A DNA stretch of 64,000 nt from contig JADIIX010000007.1 of the NCBI GenBank assembly GCA_027604505.1, forward strand, positions 176,492-240,491, given 5' to 3'. Origin of the DNA: Gonapodya sp. JEL0774 (taxonomy: Eukaryota > Monoblepharomycota > Monoblepharidomycetes > Monoblepharidales > Gonapodyaceae). Of the stretch, positions 1 through 11,936 are shown piece by piece; the first letter of the stretch is position 1, and every line of letters begins with the position of its first letter. The notes under the pieces are model-generated. The model had not been told where the DNA came from. It worked only from the letters and a program-made list of their open reading frames with translations, and ran no database searches. The position numbers and the translations under genes were made by a program.

Positions 1-25
1 CTCCCTAGCACGCCCATTCTTGCAG

Positions 26-60
26 CTCTGATACAGATCACCAAGGCGGAGGAGCAGTGA
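26..60 (+). CDS. Possible last exon of a gene entering from the left edge
   Basis: A pyrimidine-rich stretch ending in TTGCAG at about position 25 looks like a 3' splice site. It is followed by a short open stretch that, read in phase, ends with the residues LIQITKAEEQ and a TGA stop at 58-60. Ten residues are too few to name a family. If real, this gene converges on the DYNC2LI1 stop codon at 373. The call rests on splice-site appearance only; it may be chance. Confidence 0.25.
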
Positions 61-372
61 CAAATCCCAAAACGCCACTTAATGAGCCCGGACAATTCTT
101 TGCGCATTCATCCTCACTCGCAAAGACTGCCCAGCTCACCTTGCTCTGCTGTAATCTAACGATCCCTGAACTCCACCGTCTTTCTTGCTGCTATCCTTCT
201 CAAGCCACTCAGCAGGTCCCTGTCCCTTTAAGTATCGTTTCAATTGCTCTTTGGTTGGCATCGGGGGAAATTGGGGACGGGCCGGAAGTTCGGCACTAAG
301 AGCCCAATGTGAAACGTGTTCGTGTGTGCGGGTAGAGGGAAGGGCGGGCGATAGGAGGCGCCGGGATACTTA

Positions 373-2589
373 CTATGCTTTTGCGAGCAACTCATCAATG
401 ACTGGCTCGGGGTGCTCGCTAGCACTGTAATGGAAGCGAACTTCCACTTTCAAATCCAGAAGATGAGGACCACATCTCTTTCCTCAATCTTACCACGACG
501 CACCTTTCGGGGGGAACACCTTCTCGACTTCCGCCTTCCATAACTTCCAAGAAGTCTGCGGGTCCTTGATTGCCGCCGAAGAGGCAGCCGCCGCCAAGGA
601 TGCACCTGAGATAGAGGTGGGGAGCCCGATAGAAGCGTAAGAGTCCGTGCCTATCACGTGACGTTATGGTCAAGAGTGAAGGAAGATCGTTAATTACAAC
701 AGAAGCAATTAGCAAAAACTGGAACTGAGCAATTATCGGTGACACTTTACACACGCACCCGGTAGAACATACACGGCCCGGTCGTGTTCCAGGGTCTCGT
801 GCTTAGGTGGAGGAGTTTTAAATGCGAAGTGGGAGAGGAGTTGGCGGCACTGCGAGATCAGAGGTGGGTGTAGAGAGCGGAGTTTCATGAGTAAGTGTAA
901 GGCCAAGTGTACGGAGAAACAATTTCCTGTTGTATCCACGAACACTGAATTTCTGACTACCCAGACAAGTCACTGACATAGGGGTTCAGAAGAAGGTGAC
1001 ATATGGATTAGTGAGACCTACCCTTCCGGCCAAAGATTCGTCTCCCGCAGCAACGTAGCACAGCGTCGCTCCATTGGTATGCGCAAGATGTCGTAACGCA
1101 GATGTGATAAGTCGGCGGTGAGACCTTGTATTATTGGGTGAGGCGGTCTGTAAATTCGCGCGAGGCAGAAACGGGACTTACACTTCCAAATGCTGGAAGA
1201 GGTCGTACTTGCATCCAACGATGACAGCGGGAATGGGGAGAGGAGCTACAAGGGACCTGTTGTTTGTTTTGTGGTGAAGATCAACTGCGTGTTCTTTCTC
1301 TCCAGTCCCATAGAGCACGTTTCCAGAACGAACGCACTTGTCCTCATGGCCCTCTCCATATTTTTTGATAGCGTGTGCACGCAGGTTTTTTGGGCGTCGC
1401 GACCCACGGCGCTCAAGTGACTCGGAGACATCGGCGCAACGCTGACGGACACGGTCAAGGATAGGGAGCAGGGTGGGGAGTATCAGAGAGGGCTAGGTGT
1501 CACTCAAGTCAAGAGGTGGTGGAGAATATGAAACAAGGATTGGGAAAGGAGATGTTCATTAGTGATCCGCTTCCTCTGTCCGTCATCCATTGCGAGAAAC
1601 CAGAATGCTCAACCAACTTCAGATAAGTCTGCCACAAGTACATAGCAGGACGTGTGTAAAGTACGATCTTTGAGGGGGAGATCGAGGCACTTCAAGAGTG
1701 TGGTACCACGAGCTGAGACATTAAGCGGGCGCGGTTTGAAGCGGCGGAAAGTGGTTAGCGGCCTTGATACCTTGATCCGATCTTTGGCCCTTTGCTCTCT
1801 CCCAGTTGAACATGGCTCACCAACTTCATATATATGCACGACATCCTTCACTTTTCCCCGAGTTCTGCGGCCGAATCTTCAGGAACGCGGAGAAAGTTCA
1901 ACAATTGGTTGTGCATCGAGGAAACAAAGAGTGGTTGATGTCAAGGCAAGCGAGCATGAAAGGTTTTGCAATACTTCAGAGAGTGGATGGACGCTGCGAG
2001 CACACACATACGTGTATTCGTAAGAGATCGATTTCTGTGGTGGATCCGCTTTTATCGAGGGTTAGCATGGGGCAGGTCAAGGAGAAATAGATTGGAGGGA
2101 AAGTTAAAAGGTAATAGCGACACGTGGTTGTGAAGAGCAACTCCATGAGCGGAAACCAATGTGGAAGAGTTGGGAATCAAGCATACGTACACTTGTTCAA
2201 AAACTTCATTACGAGGGAAGTTTTGCCTGCACCACGCTGACCACAAAAAACAAGCGTAGACTCTATTCGCTCTAGGTACCAAAGGGATAAAAAGAATGCG
2301 CGACGAGTCAGCATGGAACATCGTTTGGGAGCAATGTACGAGTCGTACCATCCGCGGACTTGCCCATTTCCTTTGCTAGCTCTACTAGCAATGCACCAAA
2401 GTCAACTTTTTCTCGTGGTTTACTTGGGTCTGGGATCGGAGGGATGTCAGGTGGGGGGATGAACTTTGGGACAGTAATTGGTTCATCCTCGGCGTCAGCT
2501 GGAACAAGGTGAGGGAGGAGTGGCAAGGGTGGCAGAAATGGCGATGGGACAGTTTGTTGCGGCTCAACGATGTCTTTTGATGTTTGCAT
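373..2589 (-). CDS. DYNC2LI1: Intraflagellar-transport dynein-2 light intermediate chain (DYNC2LI1 / D1bLIC)
   Basis: This is the light intermediate chain of cytoplasmic dynein-2, the retrograde motor of intraflagellar transport. About a dozen short exons join into one frame. A proline-rich N terminus is followed by a P-loop (GQRGAGKTS, about 2240-2200), then KSISYEYT at about 2030 joined to FGRRTRGKVKDVVHIYEVG (1876-1821), IPAVIVGCKYDLF (about 1245-1190), an HTNGATLCY segment (about 1080), LLSHFAFKTPPP (about 850-810) and a C-terminal SWKLWKAEVEKVFPP block (about 550-510). These match the order and spacing of the human and algal family. The start at 2589 is the first ATG after an in-frame TAA. 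The stop codon is at 373-375. The N-terminal proline-rich extension (about 50 residues) before the GTPase-like core looks longer than in animals. Identity is near certain; the small exons near 1250-1450 are less sure. Its presence argues for a flagellated zoospore. Confidence 0.88.
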
Positions 2590-3018
2590 GCTTTCTGTGG
2601 GGTTGCAAGATCTTTCGAGTTATTCTCTGTCCGATGAGTTGTTGTGCTTGCAGGTGGGGGGCATCGGATGAGTTTAGGTCATCATCATGAGCTAGTCCGT
2701 CAACCATACTTTTTCAAGGGCATCAGCACTATTTTCACCATGTATATAAATTCCTTGCGGCCCAAATTCTGATACGGCTCTTTGGAAAGGACTCCGACAG
2801 AAACAAAAAGCATGTAAACGTCCACATGAACTGTGACGGTATAATAAGTGACACCGGTGTCATTGTCTAGATTGCAGTCTTACAGTAACTTAGATAAAAT
2901 TACGTGCTGAAGACACTCAAGCACCACCAGCTGCGGGGGGAGTGCCATCCCATTCTGTTCATACTTCCTATTTGCCTTCCGGGTAGGAGCCCCGGCCTAG
3001 CTGTCCGACGACGCTTTG
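2590..3018. promoter_or_regulatory. Divergent intergenic region DYNC2LI1 / TMF1-like golgin
   Basis: This 429-base gap separates two genes transcribed away from each other, so it must hold both promoters and 5' leaders. I saw no clear TATA box, tandem repeat or RNA gene. A small upstream ATG cluster (ATGATGATG, minus strand, about 2690) is followed at once by an in-frame stop. Confidence 0.4.
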
Positions 3019-6000
3019 ATGTCGTTTTTCTCGTCGTTGTCGCAGTCGTTTGGAGGTGGGGACGGCTCTAGCGACAACGCATGGATGGGGAAGATTCTGA
3101 ACGCAGCATCCAGTATCGAAAAGTCAATTGACAAGGCGAGCTCATCATGCGACAGTCTTCGATAATTTTTTCCAAGATTGTCACTTCATTTTCACAAATG
3201 AAAACTGGGTTAATCTCTTTCCCTTCTTGGGCGGTTGAATCTTACTGGCATTCAATTCCACCGGCTGACGTTGGTACATCAGGTCTTGGATATCAAATCG
3301 ACTTCAGATCATGCTGCGCCTTGTCAGTTCAGAGCCATGTTCTTTATCAAATCTTGTTGTTCCTTCACACTGTTTGTATGTTACCTGGCACACCATCAGC
3401 CAATTCCTCCGCCCCGGGTCCTCCCATCCATCAGCAGCCGTTCATCGTGGCTGATGATATGATGTTCGGCTGGTCCCTTCCATCCTCCGCGTCCCTACCC
3501 CCTCGCAACCCGCCGTATTCCCCCCCTTCTTCATCCACTAGCTCACCAACCACGACTTCTTCGCCTACCGTGCTTTTAGACTTTGCGTCGTCGTTATCAT
3601 CGTCAGTACGTCAGGCGAGACTCGCGGGAGTTGGACAATGGGTTGTCGGTGCCGCGCAGGGGGGGGCGGGATCATCACCAATACCTGCATCCCCACCTGC
3701 GCCTGCTCATGGGAAGGGGCCAATGCCCGTTGGTGCGCCGGGGGGGACTGAACAATCTGCAGCCGTGACGAGTGCGGCTGCACCGCTCACTGGGTCCACT
3801 TGGACCGTCGGCAGCTCCGATGCACTTTCGACATCCCGAGAAGCCCTGTTATCTCCAAACAGGGTAAACCATGGTGGTGGACCGAGTAGTGCCGAAAACT
3901 CCGAACTCGCGCAGTTTTCGTCAGAGCTTACTCCCTTGGAACAACCCGTCGTGGAATCTCCTCCAATCCTGGCTGCGTCCAATTGGACTCTAGGGTCGTT
4001 CGATGAGGTGGCTTTGGTAGGCAGTGCCGAGAATAATTTTGGCTTGGAGGTGGACGGAGTCGATTGCTCAAAGGGATTAGTTACCGATATGTTGGAGAAG
4101 GATGGTGAAAAGTCAGTTGATGAGGCGCAACAAAACTTTGGGGACAAGAGAGCAATCGAACATAGTTTGATCTCCGTGGGCAAGTCGAAACTTACAGTGG
4201 ACGAAGAAAAACGCCCGGATGCACAACCCGAGCAGGCAACCGTGGATTCCGCAGTAATAACAGAAAATCCCTTTTCTGACCCTGCGCGGCAGATTGTAAC
4301 AATCGAGGCAGCAAGTGTCCCGAAGAGGCAAGTTGCTGCTACAGATCTTGAAGGGACCGAAGACGCGAATGAGAAGTCAGCTACTGTCCGACAAGCTGAA
4401 CCAGAACTGATAGAAGCGTCGTTGGAGCGAGGCTTGGCTGAAGAGTTTCAAGATCCTGGGTTCTTGAATACAGTTCCTCGGTCTCAAACGAAGGCTAGTG
4501 CGAAGCCAACAATAGTTAAATCCCACTCCCCGACATCCAACCCATCAGAAATTCTAGTGGACGGGATTGAGGAATCATCCGCTGCCACACCTGCTCAGAC
4601 AGTGATAGCGGCCACAACAGACTGGGTCACGAATCTAGAAAAGGAAGAGACAACTCCAGAAGGCCTGGTGGAGGAGAACGCTGAATCGTCTATGGCAAAA
4701 GACTTAGCTGCTATACCAAGAGATGAAGAGGCGGCACCTGGATCATTCAAGAATACTGAAGTGCCCGAGTTGGCACAGCCTGTTTCCTACTCCACTACTC
4801 CCTCTTCGTCCTCTGCTCCCAGCCTCTCCCTATCCACCCAGGTATCCCAATCACCCGATGCAGCCCAGAATCACGACCTTCCTATCCTCCTTCATACCAT
4901 CGCCTCTCGTGAGCGCCAGCTCCTCACAGCCACAGAAGACAATGCGCACCTCCGCCATACCGTAGATTCGCTACGTAACGACGTAACACGGCTGGAGCGA
5001 GATTTGGCTTTAGCGCTGGACATGGCTGGATCGGGCTCTGGGTCAGTCGGTATTGGACGGAGTAAAGCTGATGATGAAGCGTCGCGTTTGCGACAAGAGC
5101 TTGAGGTGACGCGTGCTGCTCTTGCTTCAAAGTGCGAGGAAGCAGCGCAGCTATTGGCCGAGGGCCAAGCTCTAAGCCAAAAAGAGGTGAGGGCCACTAA
5201 TGCACTGCGGAAGGCACGTGAAGATGCCAGGGAGAGCGAAAAGAGGTTCGTGGAGGCTGAGAGGGAACGAGATCAGAGTCGGAAAGAGGCCGAGGAGGTG
5301 AGGGAAGCGAAAGAAAGGGTCGAGAGAGAGTGGAGGAAGGCAGCAGGTGAGTCATATCGCAATGCCCGCCTGAGCCATCGATGGCACTATCTTTTCCTCA
5401 CAGACTCCCTCAAATCACTGACGGAACTGCACACCGCCCAAACGAACGCTCTCCTTCGCCTTGAATCTGAGTTGACTACCCTCAAAGATGAGAAGCTGGC
5501 GCTACAACAGCAGGTGGAACGGACGTGGGCAGAACTAGCAGAGGCTCGGAGGGTCGCAGCAACCCAGCTGGAAGACAGGGTCAGAGAGGAGGTTGAGGAA
5601 AAGGTGTGTCGGGACTAGCGTTGAGGTTACTCGTTCAATCTGAGTCATATATTGCACAAATATTCATTTTGTAGACGCGGCTTGCGTCGACACTTGCGGA
5701 TCAACTCGCCAATCTTCAGCGAAATCACGACGCAGCAGAAGCTGCCGCAAGGAGAGAATTGACGGAAATGAAACAGGAGTTAAAAACAGCGGAGGAGGAA
5801 TGGGGGTGGAAGGAGGACAATTTGAGGAAAGAGATTGCTGTAAGTTACAGGTGGGGTACGGGAACTTTGCGCAGAGTGACTGAGGTGTGCTAAGACCAAT
5901 ATTTGCTTCCGGTTGGCTCTGTCCACCGCTCTCCCAACACTATTTCCAGTCACTCCTCGCCCGACTTCACTCCTCCGATCTCCGTGCCGAGTCCCTCGCC

Positions 6001-7188
6001 TCCGCAGCTCAAGAGTCTACCCGCCCACTTTTACGTCAAATTGATGCACTCCAAGCAGCCCAGCAAGCAGCTCAGGCCAATTGGGAGGCGGCGGAGCTTG
6101 CCTTGGCGGAGAGAGTAAGGGAGGCAGAAAGTGAGCGAGCGGTTGCTGTGGAGAGGGAAAGAGCGGCCCGGGAGAGAGAAGGGGGTTTGGTGAGCTCCCA
6201 ATTTCAATCCTTCATGTTGCTTGGCATAATTAGATGAGAGATTTAATCGCCAAATTGCAACGGGTTTTGTAATATGCAGACGACCAGAATCGCTTCGTTG
6301 GAGGCGCAGCTATCGACCGAGCGCCAGGATAAGGCGCGAGTTTCTGCCGAACTAGACGTATCCCGTCGCCGTGCATCGTCCTTGGACCGGAAGAGTACGG
6401 AAATGGCTGCCCGTCTCGCAACACTCGAGTCTGCCCACGCGCGGGAGCTGGAAGATGCCAGGGAGAGCTACCATAGCCAGCTTCGACAGCAGATTCGTGA
6501 CGCTGAGCAGACATGGGAAAGGAAGAGGAGGGAAGAGGACAGAGAGAAGATCAGGGGAGTGGAAAGTCGACGATCTTCGGAGAGAAATAGGTTGAGGCTG
6601 GATATAGCACAAAAGGGTGGAGGTGGATCGGGGAGAAGCAGCCCACACGACTCCATTTTGTCTTTCCATGAAGGTGGAGGACCCAATGGTCACCTTACTT
6701 CTTTAACTCCAGCCATCGACGTAGCTGGAAGTGTATTTGGCTCGCCCGTCGTGGGTGTAAATTCACATCTCGCCGTTGAGCGACTCTCGATTGCTGTCAA
6801 GAGTCTGGAGAGTCAGGTGGGGTCTCTACAGGCGCAACTCAAAATGGCAATGAAGACGCGAGATGAGTTGGCGGAGGAACTTGTTAAGGGGACGACAGAG
6901 AACGAAAGGTTGAGAGAGGAAGTGCTCAAAGCAGCTCTACTGAGGAGAGAGTTCACCGACTTGAGCAGTCGGTGAGTCTCCCGTCATTCATTCCGCATTT
7001 TCTGATCAAGTGGATCAACTAACATGACCTTTGTCTGCAATTTCGTTAGACACGACGCTGCTTTAGTTCTGTTAGGCGAGAAAACGGAAACAGTAGAAGA
7101 ATTAAAAGCAGACATTGCTGACATGAAAGTGGTGTTCCGGGAGCAGCTCGAAAACTTACTTGCGGCACAACAGCAGGAGGCCAAGTGA
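3019..7188 (+). CDS. TMF1: TMF1/Sgm1-type Golgi coiled-coil protein (golgin)
   Basis: This is a golgin expected to sit on Golgi membranes through its C-terminal Rab6-binding region and to tether vesicles. Exon 1 (3019-3135) encodes an N terminus beginning MSFFSSLSQSF and ending SSIEKSIDK; exon 2 (3283-3322) continues VLDIKST, reproducing the family pattern of a short amphipathic start followed by 'S.DKVLDI'. A long Ser/Pro/Ala-rich disordered part follows (to about 4860), then coiled coil from about 4880 across several exons. The last exon carries LLGEKTETVEELKADIADMK, matching the conserved end of TMF1 (GEK.E...EL..D..D.K). The intron between exons 1 and 2 appears to start with GC rather than GT. 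The stop TGA is at 7186-7188, only 85 bases from the convergent COQ4 stop. Family assignment is strong at both ends; the exact splice at 5610-5700 is inferred. Confidence 0.85.
3136..3282 (+). other. Non-canonical GC-AG intron 1 of the TMF1-like gene
   Basis: After codon 39 (...SIDK) the sequence continues AAG|GCGAGC, and the next exon starts after ACATCAG at 3282 with VLDIKST. No GT donor in reach restores the family pattern DKVLDI in frame, while GC here does so exactly (117-nt first exon, phase 0). GC-AG introns are a known minor class handled by the U2 spliceosome. Confidence 0.6.
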
Positions 7189-7273
7189 ACCATGATAAGA
7201 TGAAGGGATTGTACCGTTTTGAACATTCGTATATACACCGTATTTCACATGGGTGGGTTTGCGACACCTCGAT

Positions 7274-8218
7274 CTACAGCGCAGGCACTGCGTCCACCCG
7301 AAGTTCTTTCCTCAGCTCCTCTAGTGGTTTCTCCCATTGCTCTTCATAATAAATGTTCATTGGGTACTTGCCCCGACCGGCATTTCGCAGTGCCCACGGC
7401 ACATAGATTGTGAAAAGTCTCCCTCTCTGATGTGGAGTCAATCTGAGAGGCCCGAAGACACCAGAGATCAACGCAACAGGCATCCCGTGATGAGCGAATT
7501 CCCACCACTTGACGGCAAGTTCTGCCTCCACAGAAATGGACATTCCGGTGACAACGTGCCAGAAATCATGGACTTCACGGTACCGCTGCATCACGTAGGC
7601 AAGGACGGAATCATCAACATACTTAACCTAGGCGAGGAGAGAATGAGGAGAGGAGAGTTATTTTTGATTTGGCGGTGCATTGAAGTAGAACCTTACCGGC
7701 TCACGGGAGTCGGGCCCCACACCTTCCCTATCCAGCCATCTCACGTACTCTCTCCCAAACGTCCCGTCAGACAATTGTCTCAAAGCCTCTACGTCTACGG
7801 TCGAGCTATTCACAACAGGCCGCTCCCGGAGTATCCGCCGACCAATTGGGTCCTGCAGCATTTTGTCTCGGACCTGACGGAGAGCAACCGGACCAGTCGT
7901 TTCACCGAGCGCAGCGACCATATCTGTGGAAGCAAATGAAGAAATTTGGGGCGGAAATTATATGACGATATGAGTAAACGACTTTGATTTAACAACCCGC
8001 CCACCAGCTCTTGTTGGTGCAGCCAAAGCAGTAAATGCGGATCCCAGGGCGATTGCAAGTTTTTGAATGGAAGATGACGGAATATGTGAGTGGTACTTTG
8101 GTTCACATGAGCTTGTACCTAACCTGCGATACATTTGGGAGGGTTCTGTGTTGCAAGACGGCAATGTTGTTGAAGCACTGAGTCTTTTCTTGTCACGAAT
8201 GTGTAACTTTTGGTCCAA
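7274..8218 (-). CDS. COQ4: Ubiquinone biosynthesis protein COQ4, mitochondrial
   Basis: COQ4 is a matrix-side scaffold and decarboxylase-type enzyme of the coenzyme Q synthome on the inner mitochondrial membrane. Three exons join cleanly. Exon 1 has a basic, Ser-rich leader and then YHSHIPSSSIQKL; exon 2 begins DMVAALGETTG, diagnostic for the family; exon 3 carries VDDSVLAYVMQRYREVHDFWH, with the metal-binding HDxxH...E pattern (HDFWH followed by E about 12 residues later), then WWEFAHHGMPVA and a C-terminal NIYYEEQWEKPLEEL. Introns are GT-AG (about 7995-7925 and 7700-7633). The stop is at 7274-7276. The start at 8218 gives a plausible targeting leader, but an upstream short exon cannot be excluded. 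Downstream of SCO1 on the same strand with about 130 bases between. Confidence 0.95.
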
Positions 8219-8346
8219 AATTTTCCCATAACTTTACCAATGACTGTAGTCAACAATAGGATTTCAGCAATGATGGCCGTCACCAATGTCTGTCACCCGG
8301 CCTATTAGTAATGACTGCCACCCCGCCCATGAATGAAACGATCATC

Positions 8347-9563
8347 CTACGCTCGTGTTTTCTTTCTACTTTGAAAGTCCTTCACTTGCTTAACTATGTC
8401 CTCCGCTATTCTCTCCTTTGAGTCAATCCTACCATAATGACGAGCATACTGTCCTTCGGGATTGATAAGGTAAAAGAAAATGCTATGATCCACGAGATAG
8501 TCAGTCTCGTCGTCATCTAATGCTCGTGGAGGGGCGGAAAAGTAGAGCCGATAGGCACGAGCTGTGGCTTTGACTTGGTCGTATGTCCCCGTCAAACCGA
8601 CAAGGCTAGGATGGAAATCTGTGCACGAGGAGAATATGAGAGTAAACAAATTATCGACATTATTTCGCTAACAGTGGATATTGCCAAGGACGGCAGAAAC
8701 AGCACCTTGAAGATATGCCTTCACAACCTCTACGGAGTCCCGTTTTGGGTCGCAAGAGATGAATATTGGCACCACCGTGCCATCAAAGTCTGAGTCTTTT
8801 GCTTAAGATAAAAGAGAGATTAGACAAACTCTCAAAGTGGATGGACCACGAGATGTTCACTCACCAAGTAGGTCTATTATGTGACCCATCTTTTCGAGTT
8901 CCTCCGGGCATACATCCGGACAGTACGTGAAACCGAAATATATTAGCATCCATCTTCCACGGTAGTCCAGGTCTGTCACTGGACGACCTTCATGGTCCAC
9001 TAGCGAAAAGGGTCCCCCAACTAACGGTTTTCCCGCTGCAGAGGTGGCCTGTTCGACAGCCAGCCGCGTTTTTTCCTTTTCCACTCGCTCTTTTTCGTAT
9101 TGAAAATAGTAGACGAGGCCGACACCGGTTACTACGAAAAAGGCGACTGCTGTCCATGTCATGTACTGGAGTTGAGCCAACGCAGGCAATGTAAGAGCAC
9201 ATTCCGTTTAGCAAAACAGATTCTCATTGCTGATACAGAGTGGAACACTCGCAGATAGATGAGACAGACCTGAAAATCCTTCTTTGACTGAGTTGGTTCG
9301 GAGGTGGGAACCGCTGCGTATCCTTGGCGCGACGATGCGTCATGAGGAAGTACAAGCAGAGGCTTGGTAAAATGTGAGTGCTGAAAACTGTGTTCCTCCA
9401 AAGTCCGTTGCGAGCGAGGTCTTGGTGATACAGATCCTAGCTGACGGGAGGCGGAGGGAAGGCGATGATGGCGAAAAGAAAAACTCCACCGAATGTTGAT
9501 GTCTGCACAGATAGTTCGCAGGTGACTTAATCCCGAGATCTTTGTACGTGAGGTTGTCAGCAT
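8347..9563 (-). CDS. SCO1: SCO1/SCO2 copper chaperone for cytochrome c oxidase
   Basis: SCO proteins hand copper to the CuA site of cytochrome oxidase subunit 2 in the mitochondrial intermembrane space. Exon 1 (from 9563) encodes an Arg/Ser-rich mitochondrial leader ending KKDFQ. Exon 2 starts YMTWTAVAFFVVTG, a single membrane anchor followed by YYFQYEKERVEKEK, then the thioredoxin-like fold with the copper site CPDVCPEE (about 8910). Exon 3 has VPIFISCDPKRDS, and the last exon contains LTGTYDQVKATARAYR and the third ligand in YLVDHSIFFYLI. Both cysteines and the histidine are present, so it should be active. Introns are short GT-AG. The stop is at 8347-8349. SCO1 and SCO2 cannot be told apart from this alone. 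Confidence 0.95.
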
Positions 9564-10092
9564 TTGCGCTGTGGATGAGAGTCTTTGGGTGAAATATAGT
9601 GGTACAGCTCGACTTACCAGTAATAATAGGAACCACTAGTATGCAAGTGAGTTTGTTACTCTCTGTGGTTGAAAAACGCTCAATTGATGACTTACGTCAT
9701 TTGCCAGAGGAACATCATTTCAATTATGCCGACTTGGCCGATTCAACTAAAATGATCCACAACCATGAAAATATTCAATGTCACGGACTTTCTAAAAGAA
9801 AAAATTGCGATGTGCGAGATCAGCAGCAGAGGTTGAAGAAAGTGAGCATACAAAAAATGTGACACCAACTTACTTGAAAGGCAACCTGTCCTTCCACTCA
9901 AGACATTCCTGTTTGCGAGTGAAAGCCGGGCAAAGAGAAGAAATCATCACGAGAGCGTGGTTCAGTTTTTGAGCAGGCCGTGTCTGCGAGGGTAGAAACC
10001 AGCGAGGCCACGATTGCCGCTTTCCCGACCCACTTCGACCGTAAAATCACTTTCCACAAACCGATCCCAACCCACACGGGAATCCACCAAGA
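9564..10092. promoter_or_regulatory. Divergent intergenic region SCO1 / homeodomain-LW-CCCH gene
   Basis: This 529-base gap lies between two genes transcribed outward. It is AT-richer than the flanking exons, especially at 9640-9870. I see no tRNA, repeat array or conserved coding block. A short open stretch on the plus strand at 9599-9862 has no recognisable protein features. Confidence 0.4.
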
Positions 10093-11905
10093 ATGGCCGC
10101 ACAATTCCCAGGCGCTCCTACCACTGTGCAACCAATAAGTATCCTCCCTGAGATGATGATAGGGGTCCAACAAATGACCATTCCGGCATATGGAATGGCT
10201 GGCCATGAACAACAGCAAATGTACATGGCCACGACATCTGATGGCCAGCAAGTTTATATTCCGATGAATTCTCTCAGCCCCCCATCCACAGGAGTTACAG
10301 GTGAATCCTTAGGAGTTGTGGTTGTCTCATCGCGAGCAAACCGGTGTCGCTGCGGACTCATCCCCTTTCTACTTTTCTCGTTCCGTTCTCTCAAAACCTT
10401 CTCCGAATACATAGTGGCGCTCAAGGGAGGTTCCACTCCCACTTTGCCCAATCGAGGCGTCCCGAGGAAGAATTTCTCCCCGGCTGAGAAGGCAAAAATG
10501 ATGGCTCTCTTCGAGCAAAATCAAAACCCCACGACCATGTACCCTACTCTTGCGGCCGAATTCGGTCGACCCGTAAACTCGGTGAATGATTTCCTCCTGA
10601 CCTTGTACTCTGTGTGACCGACCCTATTAACATCACATTGGGCTCCAACCTAAGATAAGAAACTGGTTCCAAACTGAGCGCACGAAGTTCAAAAAGGCTA
10701 GAGCCTCCTCGAGCAATAGTACTCCTGTGAATCAAGACAGCGGAGATGGTGAGTTTCATCATTTGCACAAGTTGTTTTGTGTCCTCTCTCTCACCTCCAC
10801 TTTCACTGCCGTAGAGGATGGTGCCGTCGAATCCGATTCCATAGCAAGCGATTACCCAGTAGTTCCCGTAAGTAGCTACCTCCTTTGTGTAGTTCAAGAC
10901 TTGTCGACAACGAATTGGAGAATCAAATCGAACCAACTGATGGCACATATCTTGCCACCCACAAAGATGGGGAAACAAGGCCGAGAGTGCACTTTGGAAA
11001 CAAAATGGTCCAAAGACACTTCCCTAAAAACGCGCAAATTTTGAGCCAAAAAGGCACTGCGCCACAAAACTTGGGTGTGGGAATGGGAGAACCCTTGTCC
11101 GTTTTGCCAAACGTCGCTCTGATCACAGACCCCCTCACCATTTTCAGGACCCGGCAACTGCACGTACTAAGTCAGCGAGTGCTACAACGCCTGCCACCAC
11201 AATCCGCCTCAGAATGTCTAACCCCTCGGCGGCGCCCCCTCTTCCAATTAATGAAGTAGGGGACACGTCGACATCATTCTCGTCCGGTGCAAGTCGCTTT
11301 CAGAATGCCGAATCAGCAGTGCAGTCTGTTGCCCTCGCAACGCTTGAAAGTGAAACTAACGCTGTCACTTCTGTGAAGTCAGCCACCGCCGCAGCCATTG
11401 AATTGAGCGCTTCCACCCTGCCTGCTGCTTCTACAAAAATTAAGCTACCCATTGTCAAACAGCAAAGGCCTCTGCCTGCTCCACAGCCTCTGCCAGCTTC
11501 ATTCAAGGCGAAACCACCTCCAAAAGTGACAACAGTTGACTCGGGCTCTGACCCCGGTGCGTCTGACGGCGAGGGCAATGACTCTTCGGAGGACACAGAT
11601 GAGAATATATTAAGTGAAGCAACCGTGGAACAGTTTGCGCGGCGGTTTAAAATGTTGATGGCGGAGGATGAAATTGATGATGAAGCGGTGTCAAGAATGA
11701 AGGTTCAGGTTGACAGATCCTCCGAGGAAGTGAGAAGAAGGTATGTTCTTTGTGCGAGCCCTTTAGGGCTGTTCAATTGAAGGGGATATTGCAACACTAC
11801 TGTCTGCACCATCGACGGTTGCTTCGATGCACACTTCATAACACCAAATAGCCCATTCAGATCTTTGCGGCTGCAACCGGTGTATCTGCATCTGTTTCCT
11901 TTTTC

Positions 11906-11936
<31 letters not shown>
